Of a DNA stretch of 64,000 nucleotides, positions 1 through 9,971 are shown piece after piece. Under the pieces are notes generated by a model. That model did no database searches. It was not told the DNA's origin and worked only from the letters and a program-made list of their open reading frames with translations. This DNA comes from Rutstroemia sp. NJR-2017a BVV2. Its lineage: Eukaryota; Ascomycota; Leotiomycetes; Helotiales; Rutstroemiaceae. Location of the stretch: assembly GCA_002946415.1 (NCBI GenBank), contig NJPS01000046.1:2170001-2234000 (forward strand). The letters run 5' to 3'. Within the stretch, counting starts at the first letter, position 1; each line of letters opens with the position of its first letter. A program made the position numbers and the translations under genes.

Positions 1-1048
1 AATTCGACAAAGACGATGCTGATGAGTCAATCGTAGTTATATAGGCAAAAAGTAGTAGTAAGTGCTAGGTCAAACGCAAAACTGTTAGAGGAAAAGAACA
101 ACTTGTGTTGAAAATCTGCCTTGAGGGGCCCGGGAACAGAGCGAGAAATGCCTGGTGAAGTTGTAGATGCCGTATTTAGATGCTTTTGGGCGTTTGTAAC
201 GTAAGGGGATCGCACGATGCATATGCATGGGTATGGATAGAGTAAGAATTGATATTTGGACTTGAGACTAAATAAGTGTACCCCTAGCACTCCACTTCTA
301 GCACTTTATGCTCCACAAATAGGGCAATCCTGACATTTCTATGGGCTTAACGCCTTGGCTGCGGCTAACTTACCAACCCTTAAGGGGTACATTTATTTAT
401 TCTTAGGCCCAAGTATATCACTTTAATGTCTACAAAACCAAACCAACAGCTACGCCGCAGCTCGATAGCATTCCAACAATTGGAACACAACCAGCCAGCG
501 CTTTCAATACGATTTCAGACCGCAACTCGGCAAGCTTTGTCGGCAGATTTTGACATGCAAAAAAATACTTCGATTAATCATTGGATGGCATTTCTTCTTT
601 TATACGAGTGGAACCGACGAATATGTTGATCTCCGCAAAATGGTATCGGGGAGGACCTAGTCCGGTAATCCGTGAAACAAGGGTGGTGAACAACAAAATC
701 ACATAATGATATTAGAAGTGAGATAACATTCAAGAGGAGTATATTGAAGTCGAGGCTTGGCGTAAAAGGAGCACTCACTTCTCCACCCAGACAACATTTT
801 TGGTTCCCGAGTAGAATTGTGGAACAGTAGGAACAGTTACCGAAGATATGGTACCCAATCACGCCAATTACATGATGGATGAATGCCGGTAAAAAAATGT
901 GCTTATGCGGGGCAATGTAAACGGAGGTTGGCGGGCGTGTCTTCACGGTAGTGGGGGTTGAATTTTACGATTCACGAATTTTTTCTTAGTTCCCACCTAG
1001 ACTCATTGAAGAGGGCTTCAAGACATTCTCGAGCTGAGCCGAGGGAAA
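1..1048. other. Intergenic, nothing recognised
   Basis: No open frame here has a family resemblance or convincing splice signals. A 122-codon minus-strand frame (578-946) has two CxxC-like pairs but no recognisable domain, so I do not call it. The last hundred bases are presumably the promoter and 5' UTR of the acetyltransferase. Confidence 0.5.
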
Positions 1049-1845
1049 ATGGCGCCCATCATTAAAGAAGTTGCCACAGAGGCCGAATTCAGCGCTGTAG
1101 TTGACTGTTTCTGGGAGGCCAACTACAATCCTTACCAGCCCATCATGAACGTCTTATTCCCCGTACATGAGGCCACCGACGAGGGATATGCCCGCGGTCT
1201 TGCAGAGGCAAAAACCAGACTGTGGGCAATCCATCAGAACGACCCTTCGAGCCACTGGGTCTACGTGACTGATGCTTCGGACGGCAAAGGCGAGGTCTAC
1301 AGTGGTGCTCACTGGAACTTCCATCAGGTTTCTCCTTACAAAGAGAACGCTCCGGAGTTGGTTGCATCCTGGTATCCTGAGGGCGAGGGCCGCAAATTCG
1401 CGAGTAGAGTCTTGAACCAGGTGTATGCGCGACGTCAGAGGTTGTGGAGGCCACATTGTCGTACGAGTCCAATCCCGCCACAAGCAAGACGAGACCTCCA
1501 GGCTAATAGATGCTAGAGCTAGATTATATGTTTACGTACTCACATCAACGCGGTAAAGGCTATGGGGGTATGGTGATGCAATGGGGTATGGAGAGAGCTG
1601 ATAAGTTGGGCCTAGAAGTGGTTGTGGAGGCAAGTCAGTATGGAGTGGACCTATATCACAAGTTTGGACTGAGATCTATTGAAAAGGTTGCGATTGATAT
1701 GCACATCGATAAACCAAGCAATACGTGGAGAAGACTCGAGTCAGATCTCCGTGATTTCTCGTTTTGGTGGATGTGGAAACCCCACCGTGGTGTTTACGAA
1801 GCTGGAGAAACGCCTTTGCCGTGGGTTTCGAAACGAGGCGTATAA
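1049..1845 (+). CDS. GNAT family N-acetyltransferase, two exons
   Basis: Predicted cytoplasmic acetyl-CoA-dependent N-acetyltransferase of about 246 residues; the acceptor substrate is unknown. Two frames that look like a broken gene join cleanly if a 56-bp intron (1461-1516, GTACGA...GCTAG, with a GCTAATA branch point) is removed: exon 1 1049-1460, exon 2 1517-1845, in phase through a CAG codon. The junction gives ...RPHC-Q-LDYMFTYS followed by HQRGKGYGG, the Q/RxxGxG/A acetyl-CoA pyrophosphate-binding loop of GNAT motif A. The downstream helix MVMQWGMERADKLGL and the 'ASQYGVDLYHKFGL' strand-helix match motif B (EAS..G..LY...GF). Family assignment is secure; substrate is not. It lies upstream of oxidase and P450 genes, but nothing shows a shared pathway. 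Confidence 0.8.
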
Positions 1846-3727
1846 GTACCTAACGATGTAGATCGGATCCCCAATGTCTCTTTTAGTATTTTAAATTGTA
1901 TCTTACGTCTTCTTCTTGGCAGTCGGGATTGCAGAGCATTAAGTGTTCCTCCAAAATGCGTTGTTCAACTTGAATTTGCAGTCTTGTAGAAGTAGAAACT
2001 GCTCCATTGCGTGGAAGTTTGCCGCAAACTGTCTCCGTTGACGTAAAAGTCTTCCAGAGAACCTCGATCACATAGACTATGCTTACAGCATTTACATAGA
2101 TCTTCTAATTACAGTTTGATCGGATTCATCTGTGTAAATCATCATGGATAACGAAAGACTAAAACTGACGCCAGATAAGATTCTCATAAGCCAGATTATC
2201 TGCATGTAACTTCAGTGCTTACTGCCATAGATCCAAGGAAACCAGAATACTCGCATGAATGTTCGTCGAGCCTTGGTTATGAGCATCTTGATCAACGGAG
2301 CCTTTGTTTTTGCATGGTACCAGCGGTTCTATACTACCATGATGAAGAGGTCACGTTTAATACCTACAGGATGTTCTCTTATAGAAATATTTGTACAAAG
2401 TAAGCTACCTTACCTCAACTATATCTTATGGAGGTGAAGCAGCCGGAACGTGATAGCAGCAGTCATTTTCTTTTATCATAATGAAACTGTATGCACCGTA
2501 GCTACTGCGTTGAGGTAATTTGGTCTCGTGCCTTGAATAATTCCCGGAAACTCTACGCAGAGTAGCTTTTCCTTCTCTTACTACCCTATCGTTCGTACCT
2601 GAGAAGTACTTTTTAAGCTCAGAATTTCAACGTGAAGGCACAGCAATCCTTGATGCAACACGAGAACTTCTATCTTAGTGCCGGGTCTTATCGTTATAAC
2701 TATATTGCCGTACCTCCTGGCGTTACTTTACATTGGCAGGACCACCGAATCCATCGGGATTGATTTGCTGGCAGTGGTGAGTGCCTATTCATCATACCTT
2801 CTTGCGGCCGTTCTTCGTGCTCTCACCCGCGCGACGAAAAATATTAAGCTGCCTCATGCTTCTGAGAATCTCCCAACTTATCTCACGAGATCTCCTAAAA
2901 GCGAGATTGTCTGGGCCCTTAGAGAGTGCCAGAGGTGTTCGGCTTCGTCAGCCACATCTTTGCTTGCATCTACCTTGTCAATATAACAATTTCAAGTTGG
3001 CTCCCACCCACAGTGTCATTCCGGCCTGCAGAAATGATTATAGAGTGCTAGTATATTGCGGGTTGATCATACTCAGTGTCGTTCAATGTGCGGTGTGCTT
3101 TGCACTAGCCTCATTGTAGATATTGGACACCACTCGGAAAGTTAAATGTACTACGACGAGCAGATATCGGGGAGCGGCCCAGCATCTCGGAACTAAGGCA
3201 GTCCCAGTTGCTAAGGGGGTAGTTACGCAGAATCCAGGCCCATTCCAGCTATAAACCAAGTACTGGGTACTTAAACCACTTCGATTCTCTTTCTGTGCTT
3301 CTCTTTGGCATACAGGCTACGAACCTACCCGCTAGGTTGTGGTACCTATAGGTGAGTTATAGAAACTAATAGGTACCCGTTGGATAATATCATAAATTGA
3401 AGATAGGTCGAGGAGCTAGAGAACTCAGGTACAAGAACGTATCTATCAGGACCTAATTTTTGGCCTAGATTGAACAGGTGAAAATGGCTACCTATTTCGC
3501 AGCCTACTACACATCTGTGCAAGTCACATCTTTTTCCTTAAGGTTCATCGTACCTACATATAATATATGTAACATATATACTACTATACGGTGAGATTAT
3601 ATAACAACATTGGCCCTTTATCATATTGGGAGCAAACTTCAGGCTACTTGTGGAGAAACAGCTTCAATTTGGGTCAAATCATCGGAAATCAGTATCTGCT
3701 CGTGATACATCATGATACTAGTAGCCA
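1846..3727. other. Intergenic, two hydrophobic frames only
   Basis: Frames at 2255-2437 and 2678-2986 encode short hydrophobic stretches (for example ALVMSILINGAFVFAWY and GLIVITILPYLLALLYIG) that could be relics of a membrane-protein gene. I found no splice path joining them and no family motif. Around 3341-3377 a 9-bp inverted repeat (GGTACCTAT/ATAGGTACC) flanks a 19-base loop. Otherwise nothing is seen. Confidence 0.4.
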
Positions 3728-5438
3728 TTACACAAACAACTTGAAACCTCCAGGTACGCCATGTTGAAACAAACCACCTGCATCATACTTCTTACTAGCT
3801 GCTTGTAATTTTGCTTTGTTGGTTTCCCCATATCCATGAAAAGGCTTCTGAACAGAGCCCAGGGCGTAATTCAAATACGTGAAATTCCTGCCCACACCAT
3901 ACTTTGTTGTCAAGGCACTCAACCCTTGAAAGAAAGTCTCTGCTGCATTCATAACAGTTGCATCGTCGGTGGACTGAGTATACGAAATAGTGATAAGTGC
4001 TATCACTAGACGCTGATCAGATGAAGATAGACCAAGAATGTTCGTGCCATTCAGCAGTGGCGTTGGTTGCAAGGTCATATAATAACCTACTCCAGTTATG
4101 GAAGCAACTAGAGCTGTAGAGCGCTTGTAGCGGTCGTATATCTCAGTGTATATATCTGGTGTATGAGCGAATGATGCGGTCATGTACAGTTGGCTAGATA
4201 CTCATTAGCTCAGAGCTTTCATGTAACATGGAAGGGGCTACCTACCGAAAGCCGTATGGATTATAAGTATCTTGCTCGGCAACAAAATCTGACATGTTGG
4301 AAATTCTCATGGTGCTGAATTGTGCGGCCGAGGTGTTGTAAAAAGGCCGAAATACCGGAGGGGCAACGACTGGCTTCGTATAGTACGGAGCCACAGTAAG
4401 GATTTCTACTCCGCCTGGATTGATGTAACCGACCGAAAAGAGCAAATCTGCATGTGGATCATAGCCAGCAGGACTCATAAAGGTAGAAAATGAAGCAAGA
4501 AGACTCTTTAGTAAAGTCAATGGATAGCTTATGAAGCCACCCCATAACTGGCCCTGGTTATATGTAGTCAAATCAAAGCGTGCAACGACTCCAAAGTTGT
4601 TCGAGCCACCCTTAAGCGCTAAGAACAAATCGAAATATTGGTTGGTTGCAGTGGCGTAGACAACTGCTCCACTTGCAAGCACGACTTCATACCCAACTAT
4701 ATTTGATGCATCGCATGCCCATCCGAGCTGTTGACTGAGAAAAGAGATGCCACCCCCAAGGAGATAGCCACCCACTCCAATGCTAGTACCGCGACCTCCA
4801 ACAACTGTGAGATTATATGGTTGTAGAAAATCATACACCGCTCCCCATCGTGCACCAGGACCAACACTGACAACGGAATTATTGGAGGTCAAGAATTCTA
4901 TACCGTTTAGATTCGTTAAATCAATGGTTACACCATTAGCAATGTTGGCTGCTCCAGAGAATGTAGCGTGTCCTCCAGCACGGATGGCGAAAAGTCCATC
5001 AGAACTTCGAGATAAATGGAGAGTGTTGAGAATCTTTATGATTTTGGACACATCGGTAGTGCAAGTAGGAACGACGACACAGGATGGCAAGAGAGATTGT
5101 TCTTGGTCCGAGTAGTAAGAGTCTAGGGATGATATATACGATGTGCTGTTTGGGAAGAAGACCTTTCCAGGCAATGAAGAGGAGAGGGTCGAGCATGCAG
5201 ATGGTATGTCGGCCGTGCAGGTAGGAGCGACAAAACATGATGGTATGAGAGGCTTTCCTCCTCCCGAAGAGTAAGAGCATAGCGATGTGCTGTTTGGGAG
5301 AGGAACCTTCCTATGGAACGTAGAGGAGGCGATGGAGGATGGAGGTGATGGGACTTTACTGCCTGTGATAAAAGCGTTCTCGATAGACATAATTACTAAC
5401 AAGGCAAAGTGTTGCCTTAGAAGGTGGTAGAATCTCAT
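3728..5438 (-). CDS. Secreted FAD-linked oxidase (BBE/VAO type)
   Basis: Likely secreted flavin oxidase of the berberine-bridge/6-hydroxy-D-nicotine oxidase group, about 552 residues; substrate unknown. Exon 1 is 5438-4246 and exon 2 4193-3728; the 52-bp intron 4194-4245 (GTAGGT...CTAG) joins ...GFR-QLYMTASF in phase. The start is the ATG at 5438 (MRFYHLLRQHFALL, a signal-peptide-like start); the open frame upstream has no ATG. The FAD_binding_4 region shows RAGGHATFSGAAN, whose His is the expected 8-alpha-histidyl FAD site, and GGRGTSIGVGGYLLGGGISF. The Cys used for the second flavin bond in bicovalent BBE enzymes appears replaced in this loop. The C-terminal BBE segment (NYAL, YGETNKAKLQ, KKYDAGGLFQ) is intact. 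The N-terminal segment PNSTS...LIPSCFVAPTC is present twice in tandem, an oddity described in findings. Confidence 0.85.
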
Positions 5439-6208
5439 ATTGATGGAAATAAGACAAAGGTAAATGCTGAGAAAGTTTGATGCCAAACAATTAGATGGGC
5501 GGTTTTCCAAAAATGGATTTAAGTTGCATTAAGTACCCAGAGAAAAGCCTTGCCGTAATGATGAACATAGGACTTTTCGCTGAATTTACCCATTTTCCAA
5601 ATCATTTTTGACGAGGATCAATTTAGGAATCGCGGAATGCAACATAGTCAATTCCTTGACCGACATGTGGAAGCTACCAAATTAACATATGCGAGCCGTA
5701 GTCTTATCTCATATATCTATCATAATCTATGCATATCATGCATCATAGGGGCACACACTTTGATTTCTATCGACTGGTTAGATGCTTGGTGATGTAAGGT
5801 AGCTGTAAAGCCACTCGTAGCGCTACCTAAATGTGTCTTTATTGCTGACTGTAGCATTTTGCCCAAGCAGTCTTCCACGATAGCCACCAAGTTACCATAA
5901 CGAGCTATTATCAAACGTACCTTGGATTCGTGCGATTGCAGAGGAGCTGATATACCAACCAAGAGTTAAGGACCATTTCCAGATTAGAATCTTGCGGTAA
6001 TACAACGTATGTTTCACTCAAACGAGCCAAGTAAAATGGGCCTCAATTAAATGGGGATCATAGACCTAAATTTCTCATCTTACAAAGGCAACTAAAGGTT
6101 GACCTTCCATACTCAATTCGCGGTAAGGCTATGAGAGAGTCGAAACTCTGCTAATATCTCCACCTCTTGTCAAAATTTGAACCCTAGTTTCCGCCAGTAT
6201 ACTTTCTG
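5439..6208. other. Intergenic between oxidase and P450
   Basis: This gap between the oxidase start and the P450 stop holds no recognised gene. An 80-codon minus frame at 5720-5962 has no features. It probably contains the oxidase promoter and the P450 3' UTR. Confidence 0.45.
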
Positions 6209-8074
6209 CTAGATTTTCATTGGCTTTATAACCAGCTTTACATCACATCCATGCATTGGTGCCATTGTGCCAATTCCTGCAGTTGTGTCATCAAGGCGTG
6301 GAAACTTTTGATCGACGTCGCTCTGATCTATTGTAACATCATACCGACAAAAAAGAACAGCAACAATGGTGTAGATGGCTTTTCGAGCCAGAAAACGCCC
6401 AGGGCACAGTGTAGACCCTCCTCCAAAAGGTCTGTAGTTATGACTACGTGTGAGGCTTCTGTCCTTGAGAAATCTTTCCGGGTCAAAGTCATGAGTGCTT
6501 GGTCCCCACACATCTCCATCAAGGTGAAGCTGACGGTAAGGAATCTATGCCAGAAAGTCAGCATGAGAAGCTTGAGAGGAAAGATTTCTTGGTTACCATA
6601 AGTTTCGTGCCTTTGCGAAGCATCTTACCAGCAAACATTGTTGGGGCAATAACTTCACGCGCAAGTGCCCCTGCAGAATTGACTCTTAGGACTTCATTGA
6701 AAAGAGATTCAAGGCGTGGACAGTTCTCCGTAAGATGATTAAGATTGACTGATTCTCCTTCTATAGCTGGAGCAACTTCTTCCCGAATACGAGCGAGCAA
6801 GCTTTGGTCGTGCACGAGATAAGCTATAATCCAGAATGCGGCTTTATATACATTTCCGGTGATCCTGAGCTTTCGTTAGCTAGGAATGTATAGTTTGCTA
6901 GGATACTAACGCCCATAAGTGTAGCATATGTATGCCAGCAGTTTCGCGGTTACTGAGGCCACTTGAACGCATTTCAGCCTCCATAGCTGTTACAAAATGC
7001 AGCATACCCGGCCGCTCTTCCTGAGGTGTCTCGAAGTATCTGCACAACGTGTCAATCACCTCGTGTTTTGCGTCCGTCATATCTCGTGCCATGAAGTTAG
7101 GGAGATGATAGAAGAATTTCCAGTTGGTATCTTCCCATGCCATGATTGCTTGGAGAAGATTCGGATTTATTTCAAAGATTTTTGGTCCATAATATGCATT
7201 AGTGGAGCCATTGATGATGACTTCATTGCACCACGCCCACAAAGAGAGTGTAACCGAGTCTTGGGACTTGCGTTCACATGCAGAGTGTTGCTTCAATACT
7301 TCCCACGAAAGGTTTTTCTGAAGACCGGGTATGAGGCGTTGGAGGAGTATCTCGAGATTCGCCGAAGAGAGCAATTGTTGCCGATGGTATTCCGAAGTCA
7401 TTTCATGTGCCGATCGTGTGGGAACACCGAAACCTGTGAAACCTGGCTGTTCACGATCTTCACTGAACATGCCATTGATGCTTTTTGGAGATAAACCAAC
7501 GAATGTGTACATATCCTTGATCAAATTTTCCCATGTTATAGTCGAGGTGTTTTTGTAAAGTTCACCTATATCATCTCCGCCAGTGATGACACAAATATTT
7601 TCGCCGGCTAGTGTAATCGAGTAAAGCGCTTTCGTATTTCCAAAATACACCCTAATTTCCATCAGCAATATTCTTTCAGCTAGTGTGGATTTTCAAATGG
7701 TGTACCTTCCTCGTTCAAAAACGTTATTGGCGTTTCTATAAAATCCCCATGCGTGACCTTGGGATGTTAACTATCTTCCTATCGAAGCCAAGGGCCGGAA
7801 CAATGAAAGATGAGCTTTGGACTGCACTGGAGGCTTCTCACCTATGTCTATCAAAATTATATATCAGCAAGAAACATGTAAAGTAGGAGTGGGTGATGTA
7901 TTCAGACTCACATGGTATCCAATATGGCAGCTCTCTAGGGTTCTGGGGATAAAGCCATGGAGTGATTGTAAATCGATAGATTCTCCAAAGCAATAGAAGG
8001 AAGAGAGAGCAAGCAAATGTTGAGAGTATGAATGCATACGTGCCCTGTAATGGAAAGAAAAGCAATGTCATCAT
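6209..8074 (-). CDS. Cytochrome P450, CYP7/CYP8-like, five exons
   Basis: Membrane-anchored haem-thiolate monooxygenase of about 519 residues; substrate unknown. Model: exons 8074-7912, 7757-7706, 7651-6911, 6864-6597, 6544-6209. Introns 2-4 (7652-7705, 6865-6910, 6545-6596) rebuild family motifs exactly: ...NVFERGR-VYFGNTKALYS, HLWA-ITGNVYKAAFWIIAYL and KGTKLM-IPYRQLHLDGDVWG. Intron 1 (7758-7911) is less certain, because the expected LG before HAWGF is missing. The N-terminus has a membrane helix (YAFILSTFACSLFLLLLW) and the proline hinge PQNPRELPYWIP. K-helix ExxR is EVLR, then DPERF, then the haem loop FGGGSTLCPGRF with Cys near residue 455. The I helix has NxxKAAFW in place of AGxxT, as in prostacyclin-synthase/CYP7-like P450s, suggesting unusual oxygen chemistry. 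An ATG-ATG pair at 8074/8071 makes the start ambiguous by one residue. Confidence 0.82.
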
Positions 8075-8814
8075 GTTTGTCGTGATGAGCGAAATAGTTT
8101 CTCCACGCAGTCTCAAAGGCATATATCACAGTGTGCTCGATGTCTTTTCCTCTTTTATTTTTTGTTCTTTTTTTCTTGGGAACTTGGGGAATGCAAAAAC
8201 TCTCCTCCACCACACAATATCGTTTGAGATGCCTGTGCCGCTACCCAGTACCTCATCCCTTGTACAATCACGATTGAAGATATGCACTGCATGCCATCCC
8301 AGCAGTGCATTCCGAGGTATCATATGACAAGTGCTTCTTTCTTTACCAACTGTTGGTAGGCTCCTTCTTCTTATGTGGTTACATTGCTTGTACAACACCC
8401 CAGGTAGTGTTGCGATCTCAGCTTGTCGGCTGAATCAACTGTGCCTTCCACGTCATCTTTCAACTTCTTCGAATGGCGGTGCATGTTTCAATAACTATCC
8501 TGGGAAGTATCGAGGAGGACATGGCAACCTGCGAGTTTGAGCCCATCACAAGTCTGAGTGTGGCAATGTGCAGCTTTTTCAATAATCAACCCATGTCAAT
8601 GCGTTCGGGTATGTTTCAGTGCAGTAATAATCCTTGGAACCCGGTGGTTTGGTAGCGACACAGCCGTCCAATGAAAAGAGGGCTCACTGAAATGAAATTC
8701 TGTATTGGCTACGCATGCCGGTTAAATGCACGTCCACCACCCTATGTGACCCTCCATCAAGTTTGTGCTTTTCGTAGTTGAGCGAATAATTCACAGGCCT
8801 GACTTTTCGAAAAG
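8075..8814. other. Intergenic, P450 promoter side
   Basis: No gene recognised. Short frames on both strands lack motifs and usable splice sites. The region should contain the promoter of the minus-strand P450. Confidence 0.4.
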
Positions 8815-9546
8815 ATGGCAGCCACTACTGTATCAAGATTGGGCTGCATGCGACCTCATAATCTGTGTGGGCTACATTTCGGAAACCTGAACCCACCTAT
8901 TGGAAAACAACCCGGTGGGACTGAACCTAGCGACTATTTCCTCGACCATGGTAAAGCGACAAAATGGCAGGGTAAGGATGTTGAAGAAGTATATCAGCCA
9001 ATTCCGTCGTTTGAACACTTTATGATCCTAAGGTGGAGGCAAAACAGAGGACCGTGATAATGTCCTTCATTTCATATTCCAAATCCGTTGGATCCTTCCT
9101 CCGATAAGAAAAGGTTATTTACTCGTATAACAAGGTATCTAATCATTCAGGATACTCCCAAAAATCTTCTGGAATACCTTTTTAGGAAGGTGCCCGAAAT
9201 ATTTATATCAGCTCTGGATGGGCTAGAACGAGAAAGAGCCGAAGACAAGGGTTGCCCCTTCATAACAGTTGTAAACGGCACGGAGTGGAGAATCTACAGT
9301 ATCCTGCCCACTTCCCCGCACTTCTCGGTACAGTACTTCCACCCAACCACATATGCAAATGCGGGTCAGCATCAAGTGGAATGTGGTAAGGTAGAGGCTC
9401 TCTCACAATCAGTGATGGGAGTAGTGTACGGCCGTATTACAGTGGCTGATATCGGCCTTCTAATACATACGTACGTACATATTATCAGATTTGATACCAC
9501 TGGGGATATACTAGAATACCGGAATTTAGGATGGAATGTAGAATAA
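8815..9546 (+). other. Two unrecognised same-frame open stretches
   Basis: A frame with an ATG at 8815 runs to 9057, and a second open stretch in the same frame runs about 9088-9546. The second (around 152 codons, e.g. GCPFITVVNGTEWRIYSI) reads like real protein but has no ATG near its start. I could not find an intron that removes the stops at 9055-9062 in phase. Either an unrecognised gene with a missed intron or a decayed one; no function is proposed. Confidence 0.22.
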
Positions 9547-9971
9547 TTGCCTGAGGACTTGCAGATTCGCTTCACAATTGCCTAGTTAGGAAGTTCAAAT
9601 TCCTGGAAGGTCTGGAATGTATTACATTCCAGTATATTAGTATACGGCCAGTATTAGTGATATCGAATCTAATACGTATCACCAGGAATATATCCTTAAT
9701 AATCCATACGTATCACTATAGTGGGGCGTATACAAAATACTCAAAATACTAGTCCCATCACTGCTCACAATATTCAGATGTTTGGTTACACGTTCAAGGC
9801 ACTCCATTGGAAAGACCTTAGGAAGACAACACGGATACTAGTTATTCGTTTCTTTTACTAACTCTATGCTAAATCATCCGTATACGCTGGAAGTTCGTGT
9901 AGAAAGAACCAAGGAAATTACCGCAATAGTTAAGCTTAACGGGTCCAGCATCGAGGATAGCCATGTTCTTG
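9547..9971. other. Intergenic with palindrome at 9612-9632
   Basis: No gene. It holds a perfect 10-bp-arm inverted repeat (CTGGAATGTA-T-TACATTCCAG) at 9612-9632 and two copies of ATACGTATCAC nearby (about 9672-9720). No target-site duplication was identified. Confidence 0.45.

Noticed and set aside
1461..1516. Apparent frameshift or stop splitting the GNAT acetyltransferase
   Set aside because: A 56-bp GT-AG intron with a GCTAATA branch point joins both halves in phase and restores the acetyl-CoA loop context, so the gene looks intact.
6997..7494. 165-codon plus-strand frame
   Set aside because: Antisense shadow of the third exon of the CYP7/8-like P450, which has clear family motifs.
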